In this document: one piece after another, positions 31,311-41,639 of the stretch
Position numbering within the stretch: the first letter of the stretch is position 1
Layout: each line of letters starts with the position of its first letter
NCBI RefSeq assembly: GCF_040183065.1
Contig: NC_091125.1
Span: forward strand, 130,525,121 to 130,589,120
DNA length: 64,000 nucleotides
DNA from: Periplaneta americana
Lineage: Eukaryota > Arthropoda > Insecta > Blattodea > Blattidae
Direction: 5' to 3'
Notes under the pieces: model-generated
Seen by the model: only the letters and a program-made list of their open reading frames with translations
What the model was told of the DNA's origin: nothing
Databases searched by the model: none
Translations under genes and position numbers: made by a program

Positions 31311-32760
31311 CTTCAAATTGAGAAGCAAAGAATGTAAAGTTACTAATACTCGATACAATATAACTTTGCTTCTGGTATATCAGAGAGGTGAAAAATCGAA
31401 TCAGTTATTTATTGCTTTTTACTGCAACTCATTTCGAATTCAAATGTTATGATTCCACGTAATTTCGTTGATTATTTCGCGATTTTGCTTAAAAGTAAAT
31501 ATTTTCTCTGTTTTAGCAATATTTGTATAATTTTGTAAAAATTTCACGATTTTGCGCTTCACGAAAAACAGGTGTCTAATTAAAGTAATGACACCAATGA
31601 GTGTAGGATACCTATCTCACTTTTTTGTTCCCTTGAAGACAATGGTAGTTCTACTCTACGAAATGTAGGAAGTGTCTTTGTGTATTTCACCAGCAAGGGA
31701 GAAAGCCCAAGCTGGAGCCCAAATAGCTGCTGCAATTCAGAGGAATATTAAAGACCTACTAGACTATGAGTGACAGGATTCTATTATGTAACATACTTTC
31801 ATGGGGAAGGAGCTGTAACTTTAATTTAAAGGATTTTTATTTCTCTCCTCTCCTCTGCCTTACCCTCAGTCCTTCGTCAATTCTTCCTTTTCCTGTACCC
31901 TGCCCACCTATCTCATATCTTCTCCTGTCCTGGTATCTCCCTTCCACAATAGTGGTCACTGTTAACTGCAGTAAGTGCACTTTATACTAAAATAAAAAAA
32001 TATGTAATAATTCAGTAATTGAATACCTTCCCAGAGTAATATTGCATAATCCAATAATAATGAATCTGAGTTAGATGCAGAAATACGTTACGTATCCATA
32101 CAGTGGCAGAATATCAAAGTATTACTTTGAGTATTATTTGTTAGGTAAGGTAAGACTTATTTCTGCCATTAATGAAATACATGGATAAGAAATAGGTTTG
32201 TCCAGTGATGAGAACATTACAATTTCAATTTAAAAAAAAATTCAGTGACGCATTTTACATAACAAATTCATTTACATTTTAATAATCTTTTGTTTTTAAC
32301 CATTTGAAAATTATTTTACATAATGTGTTTCTTTAAGATTGGTAAAGAATTTAAATTGTAAATATTTATGGCTATTTGCTGTCTTACTTAACCTGAACTA
32401 TGATATACTTATATAATGCTTATTTCTAGTACTATAATTATGATAAAAAGAACGTGAATTTTTGTTTATGTTCCATGACATAAACCAAAATTAGGTTAAA
32501 TGAAAAAGAAAGGCACTGTCATAATTTGTAAAGAAATAAAACTATCTCTACAAGAATCTCTTTTAGAGTTGTTGAGTACATCTTGTAGCTTTCTTTTGCC
32601 AAATAAAGATGGTGAATTCCCCCAAAGTCTGACACCATAATTTCAGTGAAAAAAGGCATATTATGCGGTTAGTAACATATAATGAATAGCAGTAGTTTAC
32701 AGCTTTGAAGTTGGCAATTCCTAGAATAAAGTTGCATATGATCGAGAAAATGTGCAACAA
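31311..32760. other. Intron 6, unassigned stretch
   Basis: No element with clear ends was found. A short + frame near 31690-31770 reads EKAQAGAQIAAAIQRNIKDL and is preceded by an AG, but no partner exon or family was recognised. Confidence 0.35.
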
Positions 32761-32813
32761 CGAACAACATTACTATAGACGTTATTCTGAGGACGTATTC
32801 AATTATAGTCCCG

Positions 32814-33218
32814 TCGCTCTAATTTCCGGCAGCCAATCGCGTTGCAGGTCAGCTACTTTAAAACGTGTGCGTCTTGTGATTCGCTTATGAAGACGTTATT
32901 CATTTCTTAAGGCTCGATAAATACTTAATATAATCGCCCGCCATTTTGGCTCTTTCGTTGGCGTTCGCAGAAAGCACACAAAGACGTTATTTGTCACTCA
33001 ATTATTTGCTGAATTACAGTGCGTTTGATTTATCATCATACGAGCTATGACATGATAATGTTTAACGGTGTGGCAAATAGATTCCTCGTATGGTAGCTCG
33101 GCAACGAAAGAACAAAAATGGCGAACGATACTACCTACCTAGACTTTATAGAGCCTTCACTTCCTAAGACGTAAGCAAAGAGGAGAGTCACGCCGGTAAT
33201 AACAGCATCGCGACTATA
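32814..33218 (+). mobile_element. TATAGTC-ended MITE, copy 2
   Basis: Same ends and order as copy 1 with a small insertion (GAAGACGTTATTC) near 32888. High similarity throughout, so it is relatively young. It lies in TMEM135 intron 6 in the same orientation as copy 1. Confidence 0.88.
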
Positions 33219-33870
33219 ATTATTATTTTTATTACGAAATTAAATCTTGCGTTCTTTATGGGTCATCCTGTACTTGTATGAACGAAAGAAAATTGTAACT
33301 GTGGTGTGATTGAAGATCTCAGCATCAAATTCCATGTCTCCATGAGATAAAATCATGCCTTTGAATGTAAACACAATATATGGATAATGTTGTGATAGTA
33401 TTGCTTGCAATAAGATATTGCATTAAGGAAGGAAACAAACTCTATCTTCCTATATTATTTATTTGTAATATATTACTGCAATATTATAAACGTATAATGG
33501 TAAAAATACAAAGGATGAGTTATATGGGTTTCGAAATCGTAACCTCTCCATAATCAGTTTAAGATCTATATACTTAACTACTGTGGCTACCTGACAGTGG
33601 AGAAAGGTAGTATGTTATCTGGAATGGTAGTGGACCATTTACTGTATATCTGCCACTATCTCAGCAATTTTCGAGTGTTTCATAATTTCATTCTGCTGTG
33701 CTTCGATTTAAATCATTAACTGCCATCATTATCATCATCAAAATCACTGATTCCTCTACTAGCAACAGGCATCTATAATGAACACTGATCAAAATACCCC
33801 TCATTTCTCGTGAAAAACAACTGAATAGACTATAGTGGACTTCATGTTGTCAGCAAACAGCTGGATACAT
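33219..33870. other. Intron 6, nothing recognised
   Basis: AT-rich intronic sequence. A 38-bp tandem duplication (TTGATTCCTAAATTGTTAGT...) follows at 33882-33957. Confidence 0.4.
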
Positions 33871-34008
33871 TAAGAAGATTGATTGATTCCTAAATTGTTA
33901 GTAAGCCATTGCTGAAGGGATTGATTCCTAAATTGTTAGTAAGCCATTGCTGAAGGCCGTCCACCTCTGCAATTTTGAATGACCACGTTCAGGGCAATAC
34001 AAATACAA

Positions 34009-34090
34009 ACCAGAGGTCCCGGGATCGATACGCGGCCCCGGAACAATTTTTCCCTTGAAATTATTCAAGTCTACTTCACAGGGAGCTTTA
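34009..34090 (+). mobile_element. Partial tRNA-derived SINE (family E)
   Basis: ACCAGAGGTCCCGGGATCGA and TTTTTCCCTTGAAATTATTC match the complete copy just downstream at 34259; the A-box half is missing. Confidence 0.65.
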
Positions 34091-34258
34091 CCTGAAAACT
34101 AGACTTGCATAATATATATGTTACTGTAGGTACATTAATAGAAAACCACAATTCCAAGTCACACAGAGTTTGTGTGCACTCGATGTGGGTCTCTGGCATC
34201 TTGTCAGCTCATTCGAGTTGTGTGAATATAAGGGGAAAAGTTGAGATGGTGTCGGGTG

Positions 34259-34375
34259 GAGTTCCTGGGTAGTTCAGTCGGTAGAGCACTGGTACGCTCA
34301 ACCAGAGGTCCCAGGATCGATACCTGGTCCCGGAACAAAACAGTTTTTCCCTTGAAATTATTCAAATTGTCTCTG
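34259..34375 (+). mobile_element. tRNA-derived SINE (family E)
   Basis: GGGTAGTTCAGTCGGTAGAG is a good A box and CCCAGGATCGATACCTGG a B-box arm, spaced as in a tRNA, followed by TTTTTCCCTTGAAATTATTC. The T-arm pairs well, but the body and sister copy indicate a SINE and not a working tRNA gene. Intron 6. Confidence 0.75.
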
Positions 34376-34482
34376 TTTACTATTATCATAGTATTCACCA
34401 TGAATTATCTTCGTCAAATTTGCTATGAAAAGATGTGTTAAGTTAACAAACATTATATTGTATTGATTGTGTTCATTTTCAG

Positions 34483-34623
34483 CTGATGTCTTGCTTGTTA
34501 CGTCGCTTCTTCAACACGGATTCAAAGTTCCATGCAATTCCTGCAGGTTTGCTGGCAGGATTGGCATTTGGGTTTTTCCCTGACAACACAATTGCACTAT
34601 ATGTTATGTGGAAGAGTTTGCAG
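34483..34623 (+). CDS. TMEM135: TMEM135 exon 7
   Basis: Acceptor TTTTCAG|CTGA, donor TTGCAG|GTAAGG, phase 0 both sides. It encodes LMSCLLRRFFNTDSKFHAIP, AGLLAGLAFGFFPDNTIALY and VMWKSLQ, matching [20 protein letters not shown] in the vertebrate protein. The AGLLAGLAFGFFP run is a small-residue-rich membrane segment. Residues 329-375. Confidence 0.95.
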
Positions 34624-34754
34624 GTAAGGCAGGCTTCACATTTCCTGTTACTTCATGCAATTTATATTATATTTTATCAAAATAAGTTCTTTGTAGCTTT
34701 TAGATATTATTTTAGACTTTCGTCATGATCGGCTTGGTGTAAGTTTTTTTTTTT

Positions 34755-34778
34755 GGGGGGGGGGAAGGGGAGGGGAGG
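34755..34778 (+). repeat. G-tract with quadruplex potential
   Basis: GGGGGGGGGG AA GGGG A GGGG A GG follows a T run, about 130 bp after exon 7. Confidence 0.7.
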
Positions 34779-35029
34779 TATTTGCACTGTGGTATAGATA
34801 TGAGAGACATTAACTGTTTTGGAGTTACATGTTGGCTTCATTGTCAGTGAAAGTAGGGAACAGAGAAACCTGTCTTTTGGATCCCTTACCAAGGACTATT
34901 CTCCAGGACTGGATATCAAGTGAATGTAGAATGGTGCATGTAGTGGCAAGGAAGAGAGCAATGCTGTTAGAAAAAGAATCACAATTAGCTAGGTTAATGT
35001 GTTTTTGCAACAACTGTCCAGCTCGCAGA

Positions 35030-35180
35030 AAGTGCAGTACCGTAATGTATGGTTAAAACCTGAATAGGTGGTTGCAGAAATATGAAACATAGTGTATGGT
35101 CAGGACCCAGATGGGTGGTCGCAAAACAGTGCAGCAACACAGTGTGTAGTCAAGATTTGGATGGGTGACCACTATTTAAT
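35030..35180. repeat. Three tandem units with a 5S rRNA-like core
   Basis: Units of about 50 bp contain GGTTAAAACCTGAATAGGTG, GGTCAGGACCCAGATGGGTG and AGTCAAGATTTGGATGGGTG followed by ACCAC. The last resembles the TACTTGGATGGGTGACCGCC region of 5S rRNA. Whole 5S sequence is not present. Intron 7. Confidence 0.45.
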
Positions 35181-35970
35181 CAGTCATCCTATGGAATGAG
35201 AAAAAAAATGTAAATATTTTAAGGACCAGAGAGTTTTGTGGGACAAAATAAAAACATTATTAAAACAGGATTTGCAAAAAAAAATAAATAAATAAAAAAT
35301 AAAAAGACAGGTACTATTTTGCAGTAGTACTTCCAGTATAATACTATCCTGAGACCTCAACTTGATTCCTATTATTATTACCTAACCTTTTTTAATTTTC
35401 CTGCCCCATTTCTCACCACTACTATATACATTCTGTACTGTCTTAACGTCCAGTCTGGAGAATAACTCTTGGTGATGGGTCCAACAGATAGAATTTCCAG
35501 TTCCCTTTTCCCTTGCTTCTCTAATGATAAATTGAACTGTAGCTCCGAAACGTTACATCTTTCTATCTATATTCCTGTTTAAAAAACCTGACACCTCTTT
35601 CCACGTCTTCTTGGGTCTTTCTTCAAAGTGAAGGTTCATGGATCTCCATTTTTTGTTTAACCTCTGTTAATTTCTTTCATTTCAGAGTGGTATGGTCTTG
35701 ATTCCCTCAGGTTCTTTAAATCTCCCAACCACTCTATTTTCCTTCTTTTGCCTCTAAACCTTTCGGCTGTCCTTTGTTTTCCTGCAGATTTTCTTACGAT
35801 ATACTGTATATCCAATTATTTTCATTTTTCTCTTACTAAAATTCTTAAAGAATACCGTTTCTGCTCTCCATCCTTTGCTGTATTAAGTCTCTGCATTTCA
35901 AAGATTATCAGTTTATGCAACATCTGTCATATACCCAAGTTTTAACATTTATGTTCTGCTGCCTTTTGAA
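35181..35970. other. Intron 7, nothing recognised
   Basis: Intronic sequence up to the exon-8 relic; no clear repeat or coding signal. Confidence 0.4.
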
Positions 35971-36093
35971 GTCTACAGGATATACAGAGCTGTGCCTGTC
36001 AGAGCTCCCTGGAGTAAACATTCTCCTGTATTCCTACTCTACAGCTGTCCTCTTTCATGCAGCATGGCTGTATTAGAAGTTCCTGTTTCATTC
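35971..36093 (+). pseudogene. Broken copy of TMEM135 exon 8
   Basis: From 36000 on, the sequence encodes ELPGVNILLYSYSTAVLFHA, against ELPGANILLYSFSTAVLFHA in the real exon 334 bases further on. Most differences in this block are third-position changes. A 27-base deletion then removes the codons around EPQNLRPSY, and the following Trp codon TGG is TAG. Before 36000 similarity is patchy (CTAC..AGGATAT). No donor is retained. It is not usable as an exon. Confidence 0.85.
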
Positions 36094-36426
36094 TACTCGA
36101 TATAAAACTTTGGTTGCTTTGCCAACCCATCATGAATGACAATGAATCTAAGCCAAGGAGTAGTTTTTGTAAAATAAAAAATTGACTTACAATCATAAAT
36201 ATGGCGTAAAGTATGATCCATGTGCAGTATTTGGTACAGCATTGCTGCAAAAATACAACATGTGATTATACCTGTAGTCTCCATAAAAATGTAAAACTGG
36301 TGTCAGAGCTCTGAAGATCAATGTAATGAGCACGTGTGCACTCACTACATATTTAAACCTGGTAGCAGTATATATGCAGAGTATGATATTTCATTATTGT
36401 AGTTCAGTAATGCTTCTTTATTTTAG

Positions 36427-36593
36427 ATCATCTACGTGGACAGCATTCAGAAAGGATATGTGCCAGAGCTCCCTGGAGCAAACATTCTTCTGTATTCCTT
36501 CTCCACAGCCGTCCTCTTCCATGCAGCATTACTAGAACCACAGAACCTTCGTCCGTCTTACTGGAAGTTCCTGTATAACATCTCAGGATCACG
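36427..36593 (+). CDS. TMEM135: TMEM135 exon 8
   Basis: Acceptor TATTTTAG|ATCATC, donor TCACG|GTGAGT (phase 0 in, 2 out). It encodes IIYVDSIQKGYVPELPGANI, LLYSFSTAVLFHAALLEPQN and LRPSYWKFLYNISGS, matching the vertebrate [20 protein letters not shown] and LRPSYWKFLLRLT blocks. Residues 376-430 plus part of Arg431. Confidence 0.96.
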
Positions 36594-36671
36594 GTGAGTA
36601 TGTTACAGAGTTGCCAAGATATTTTTAAATACAACAAAACCTGTATTAGCCACGTCAGTAATTAGCACGTA

Positions 36672-36898
36672 ATAGAGAAAGAGAAAAGCAGAAAGAGAGG
36701 AGAGATGGAAATAGAAAAGTGTGAAGTGCTTTGAAAGAGGGAAGAAAATGTGAGAAAAACAAGCAAAAGGGAGGGAAAGAGGAGGGAGAAGATGGAATGG
36801 AAGAGGTGAAAGCAGGAAGAAACAGAGACATAGTGGAGAAAGGAAGTAGAGACGAGATGGGGGACAGTAGGAATGAGTAAGGAGTGTGAGAAAGGAAT
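36672..36898 (+). repeat. Polypurine tract
   Basis: About 227 bases that are strongly A/G on the + strand (GAGAAAGAGAAAAGCAGAAA...), starting about 80 bases after exon 8. It is not a simple tandem repeat. Such tracts can form triplexes or act on splicing; that is inference only. Confidence 0.75.
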
Positions 36899-37329
36899 TA
36901 TTCATTAGAGAAGTGGGAATGCCACGAGAAAAACCTCCACAGCCCTCTTTGTTTACCATAAAGCTAATAAAAACTTGTAGGGACTTCATCCTGTGTGTCA
37001 AGTTTTTGAAAGTTGCACTCACCATTCCTTTGTAGAGAATATTATTTTCATAAGAAACAATATTCTCAAATTTGAACTACAAAGTGATTTTTATAGAACC
37101 AAACCCGAAGTTTTTCACTGATGAACGTTATTGAACGAGTAATAACTACACTGTGTTAAAAGCACTGAGTTTTTATCACAGATTATACATAGAAACCAAT
37201 GAAAGTTCAGAAAACTTACCTTCTGTCGCGTTAAGCACATCACATTATAGCAAGTGCTGGAAGTAACTGCTGTCTTCTGCAAGGCACTTGTCGACACTAC
37301 TTCATGTTATCCTTAATGTATTTCACTAT

Positions 37330-37560
37330 TGGATCATTGATGATTATGATCTCATTCATAATATTCTCCTCTTATTAATCATAAGGGTTTGTTATGGCAT
37401 ACTCGTTCCTTAAGATGACCCCACAAAAAGAAAATCAGCATAGTAAGGTCAGGTGATTATGGTGGCTACATTTTTTGAAACTGATATGGACCAAAAGAAA
37501 AACTACATTGTGGCTATTGACTCGTGATGTATGGCGTATTGTGCCATCTTGTGGCAAGTA
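37330..37560 (-). mobile_element. Mariner-like transposase remnant
   Basis: On the minus strand frames read DLTMLIFFLWGHLKERVCHN, resembling the mariner PDLTPLDFFLWGYVK block, with neighbouring pieces in other frames. No ends were found. TMEM135 intron 8. Confidence 0.6.
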
Positions 37561-37752
37561 ACCCTGTGGCAGTTCCACATCATCAAGTTGTTCAACAAAC
37601 TGTAAAAATTCGCAATTATGTTCTAGTGTTTCCCATTTTTTAAAGAAAATTTTACACTTTGTTTCTGTCTCACTATCTTCAATACTGTTACATTTTACTT
37701 CTGCTAGATAATCAATATGTGGACTACCAGAGTTGTGAACTGTGTATACTAA

Positions 37753-38043
37753 AGGTAAAGGTATCCCCGTAACATGCTATGAAGTTACCTGGGGGGCATG
37801 TAGGTAGAGTCTTATGCTTTCCATGACCTCGGCACTAGAATGAGGTGGTGTGGTCGGCACCACGCTCTGACCGCCTTTTACCCCCGGGAAAGACCCGGTA
37901 CTCAATTTTATAGGAGGCTGAGTGAACCTCAGGGCTGTTCTGAAAGTTTGGCAACGAGAAAAAATTCCTGTCACCACCTGGGATCGAACCCCGGACCTTC
38001 CAGACCGTAGCAGCTGCTCTACCAACTGAGCTACCCGGCCGCC
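37753..38043 (-). mobile_element. tRNA-derived SINE (family D), copy 1
   Basis: ACTGTGTATACTAA at 37739-37752 and 38044-38057 is a 14-bp target duplication. On the minus strand the head reads GGGTAGCTCAGTTGGTAGAG and later GGGGTTCGATCCCAGGTGG, well-preserved A and B boxes. The 291-bp length and a second copy at 41247 mark it as a SINE. Intron 8. Confidence 0.92.
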
Positions 38044-38057
38044 ACTGTGTATACTAA

Positions 38058-38925
38058 GCAAGCATAATCTTTTTCCTCATTATTGTTACAAACAGAATTG
38101 GCTCATTGTGAACATTTATGAGCTTCCATCACATGTTACACATTAGTTTCATTTTAAACTACCTTATGCAATAATGTAATCCTACTTCAAAAATGTAATT
38201 TAACTGGATATCACTTATTTCTTTCCTAGTTGCGGGAGACTACCGTGTATGCAGATCCTGCATTAATTGATAAAATAAAGTTGCTTCTCAGTTGCCCACT
38301 TAACCAAAATCTGGCTTAACTGAAACTGTGTGGAGTGAAAATACATACCTTATTTATTGGACTATAACATGCACTCTTTTCTTAAAAAATACTGTCTAAA
38401 TTCTAACTGCGTTTTATGTTCTGAAGGTCTGTGACAACTCTCACCCACAGCTATGCTACAAAAAAGGGTGAACGCCCTTTAAGAAATGTAGTAATTAGAG
38501 AAATCTCTTTTCATACTTTTAGTTCACTTGTTTTGTGTTCAGTAGCAAGCAGTGGGTGTATGTTGGTCCCATTGAATGAAAAGTATTCTTTGGTTATTTA
38601 CCTTTTGTTCCACCTATCCCCTCCCCCAAGAATTGTGAGACCAGTTACAGCTGAATGGGAGATGAGAACTGGTTCCGCATGTATTCATTTCTGTGAGCTG
38701 TAGGTGTTAAGGAATTGTTGGTGCACTACCTAAAATAGTACCCATGGATTATCCAAAAAAAAAAAAATTGTTGGTAACTCTCTAGCATCTATTAGTGCTT
38801 TATGGTTGTGCTGAGATGAAGTTACTTGTCAACAATGTGACGCTGAAATGTGTGTTCAGGTTACTGCCCAGCGACAGTCCTGATGTATTTTATATTTTTT
38901 ATGATTGGCTAATTAATATTAACCC
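38058..38925. other. Intron 8, nothing recognised
   Basis: Intronic sequence with one A run near 38755. No coding or repeat signal I can support. Confidence 0.4.
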
Positions 38926-38929
38926 GGCA

Positions 38930-39085
38930 CAGTCACACTCACATTGCACTGATTTCCGACTCTAGACACCCAGGTAATTTTTCTTCTTCAAGAAAAATTC
39001 ACCAAGAGCCGAGCCCTGGAATCGAATCCGAGACCTCCAGATTTGGAAGTCAGCATGCTGACTAACAGACCACGGAGGCAGTCCC
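38930..39085 (-). mobile_element. tRNA-derived SINE (family F)
   Basis: On the minus strand CTCCGTGGTCTGTTAGTCAG and TCTCGGATTCGATTCCAGGG fit A and B boxes; a SINE-like body extends to about 38930. Confidence 0.7.
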
Positions 39086-39150
39086 AAAAAAATTCGTTAT
39101 CCAAAATTGCTCTGCCCCCTTTAATTCCAATAAATGAGGTTCTATTATGT

Positions 39151-39843
39151 TGTTGTTGTTGTTTTCTAATGCCAGGCGTTTGACAATAAAGTCATTTGAC
39201 CTCTTGCACTCTAATATTTTTCAAAGATATTATCATGGCCAGCCACTGAAGCACAGATTTGGTTAAATGGCAAGTTGTAGCCGATTTAAGTGAACACCAT
39301 ATTTTAATGTTTGGTGGCTGCTTCATTCACACACAACCCCCAGAATGTCTGGAGGACCACACCTGCTGTTGGTCGACGGGTCCATTGGACCTAGCTGGGA
39401 GATCTTGTTGATCACCAGCTTTCCCTCCTTAAGCCACTGGAGGACGATTTTAGTGCCAAAGCAGGTCAGCACTAGGAACAGAAAAGAAAGAGGACGAAGG
39501 AAAGGGAAATGAACCCTAGGCCTCGAATGCTCTAATGCCGTCGGGATCGAAGAAAGTAAGAGTTCAGTCAGAGGACTGGATAGGAAAGGGTAAAAAGGGA
39601 ATTAGGTATTGAATAGAGGAAAATTATGCCAAATTCAGTCATTAACTCATCAAGCTGACCAGTGCTAATTGATAAGTAGCCCCTCCCTTTAGTTCGGCTT
39701 GTAAAATTATGCTTACTAACAGCTGCACCACGGGAAGGTAGGGATGGTACGTTGGGTATTTGTCCAGGTTGGTTCCTTAAAGCCTTCAATGGGAAGGATT
39801 AATGGCTCTCCTCCCTGTATCCGACAGATACCTTTTTGCAGCC
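39151..39843 (-). mobile_element. Composite or internally deleted LINE-tailed retroelement
   Basis: GGTTCTATTATGT at 39138-39150 and 39844-39856 is a 13-bp target duplication around a 693-bp insert. On the minus strand, about 583 bases of unfamiliar sequence (starting GGCTGCAAAAAGGTATCTGT) are joined at 39260 to the 110-base LINE tail also found at 25511 and 16781-16952, ending in (AAC)n. The insert moved as one unit. The 5' part could be the LINE's own 5' UTR or an unrelated head. Intron 8. Confidence 0.85.
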
Positions 39844-40439
39844 GGTTCTATTATGTATGTGTATGTATAAAACTTAAAACTTGATGATCCAGATTCTCGT
39901 CATAGGAAAGTGATCCTAATAAAATAGGTATTTGAAGAAACGCTGCTTGCAGGTGAATTTCAGTTTTGTGTCTGCTTAATTTGGAGAGAATATTTTCTGC
40001 TGTTGCTCGTGAAGCAGTGCAAGGATGTGGCTGTTGTGGCAGCAGTCACACAAGCCTAGTGTTGACCCTGTTGAAAATAGATAAACTACATGTTAATAAC
40101 AGAAGAAATGGTACTCCCTATTTTCAATACCATGAAAACTTGAAAATCTGTATAATTGAGTGACTCTTCAGGAACAGAATTCTTCCTCATGTTATAAATT
40201 AATACCCTAAAGCCCTGTGTTTACTTATCTTGTAAAGGGAACCATTCTATAGATATTAATACCCAGGAAAATCAATGTTCTTCAGTTGATTTGAACCCTT
40301 GAGTCTCAGAAGCATTGAGAAGTATAGTTACCACTAGACTTCCGAGGATTTCAGAAGTATATAATAATTTTATGAGATACCGTCCTCTAAATCAACTTTT
40401 TTGCAGAGAAGATGGTAACACTGCTGGATATTGTTACAG

Positions 40440-40557
40440 GATTGCAGCCATGGACCGGAAGCCTTTGGATGCATTTGGAATGGGGACATCTTCAGCTCTT
40501 GTAGAGGTGCTGGCAAAGACCCGCACATCATTGCTTCCCTATAGTGAACTTTTATGA
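40440..40557 (+). CDS. TMEM135: TMEM135 exon 9 (C-terminus)
   Basis: Acceptor TTACAG|GATT completes Arg431. It encodes IAAMDRKPLDAFGMGTSSAL, then VEVLAKTRTSLLPYSELL and TGA, residues 432-469. IAAMDRKPLDAFG matches the vertebrate FAVMNRKVLDVFG. The final 20 residues are divergent, as is usual for the family. Confidence 0.93.
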
Positions 40558-41245
40558 TGACACCCATTGTTAGTTCACTTCGTTCTGGTTGTGGTAGATT
40601 TTGGTCACAGAGGAGGTCTTTCTACACTTTTTGCCCATTGTATTGTACCTTGGAACTCATAGTATAGCGATATTCTATGAACTATTACTAATACCAAATA
40701 AGGTGGAATAATGTGAATTGGATAGATGAAGCTGACAGAGGATAGGAATTCTATTGGAGGATTCAGCAGCCATTGGTATTACACTACCTTTACTGCAATC
40801 ACTGATCAAACGAATCGAATTTATCTTGCGCATGTTACCAGTAGTAGCTGCTTCGATCTGGTTTACAAACCCAAGTGGATGGTATCGCGGAAAATAGCAT
40901 GTGAACTTTCTTCAGAAATAGCTATTGGGATGAAAATTCCAATATGGACAAGTAGAGGTTGTCAAACTGCTGAAAAAACTTCCTTAAGTTCCATGCAGCG
41001 ATTAGGAACAAAAGAACCCAGAAAAGCTTCCTTCTTTCCTAAAGTCTGTTCCATAACTTTTGGCAGGCAAAATAAACTAACCTACATTACACTAAGGAAA
41101 AGTGAATGGTGGTGGAAAATGGAGGAGGTGCTGGTAATTCTTCATACAAGCATTTTCATTTTGTTTCTGAGAGAGAATTGCTGAATTATACATTAAATTG
41201 CACATTTAGTGGTGGCTTATTTCTCAGTCTGTGTTAGTGTGCAGT
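40558..41245 (+). other. Probable TMEM135 3' UTR and downstream
   Basis: No gene is recognised. AATAAA at 41071-41076 is a candidate poly(A) signal, which would give a 3' UTR of about 0.5 kb. A 152-codon frame at 40726-41184 has no recognisable domain and overlaps that region. Confidence 0.35.
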
Positions 41246-41246
41246 A

Positions 41247-41528
41247 AAGGTATCCCTATATACGCCATGACGATTGGGGGTCATGAAGGTAGACTGTCAT
41301 GCTTTCTTGACCTTGGTACTAGAATGAGATGGTATGGTCGACACTGTGCTCCGATTGCCTTTTATTCCCAGGAAAGTCCCAGTACTCAATTTGATAGGGG
41401 GCTGAGTGAAACTCAGGGTAATTCTGGAAGTTGTGGCAACAAGAAAAATACCGTCACCATCTGCTATTGAACCCAGGACATTCCAGTCTGTAGCCAGTTA
41501 CCGTACCAACTGAGCTACCTGGCCACCC
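41247..41528 (-). mobile_element. tRNA-derived SINE (family D), copy 2
   Basis: It is collinear with the copy at 37753-38043: minus-strand TGGCCAGGTAGCTCAGTTGG at the head, and GGTACTAGAATGAGATGG in the body (plus strand). More diverged, no clear target duplication. Confidence 0.88.
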
Positions 41529-41639
41529 ACTTTGTGTGAAGTGAACAATTTTTTGCCCTTTCATAGCTTACTCTGAATCCTGTAAACTTTTTATTCTGAA
41601 ACGCACACATCCTCACTCATAATTTCGTTACTTATGTAC

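Larger units (their letters stand above)
11069..40557 (+). other. TMEM135: TMEM135 gene (coding span, nine exons)
   Basis: Nine exons join in frame to a 469-residue protein collinear with vertebrate TMEM135 from end to end: a Cys-containing N-terminus (TMEM135_C_rich family), several hydrophobic segments, the ATETLFRM block, an LAGLAFGFFP segment, and the C-terminal RPSYWKFL and MDRKPLDAFG blocks. TMEM135 proteins are membrane proteins of peroxisomes and mitochondria linked to lipid and cholesterol handling and mitochondrial dynamics; this is family knowledge. All donors are GT and all acceptors AG with consistent phases. The introns hold most of the window's repeats. The first exon with homology starts at 11069; upstream noncoding exons are possible. 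Confidence 0.93.

Noticed and set aside
34259..34335. Functional tRNA gene
   Set aside because: Good pol III boxes, but a second copy with the same downstream body lies at 34009, which marks a SINE. The same reasoning applies to the heads at 13356, 15160, 38043, 48357 and 58258.
40726..41184. A 152-codon ORF after TMEM135
   Set aside because: No domain or homology recognised; it overlaps the likely 3' UTR and poly(A) signal. Left as noncoding.
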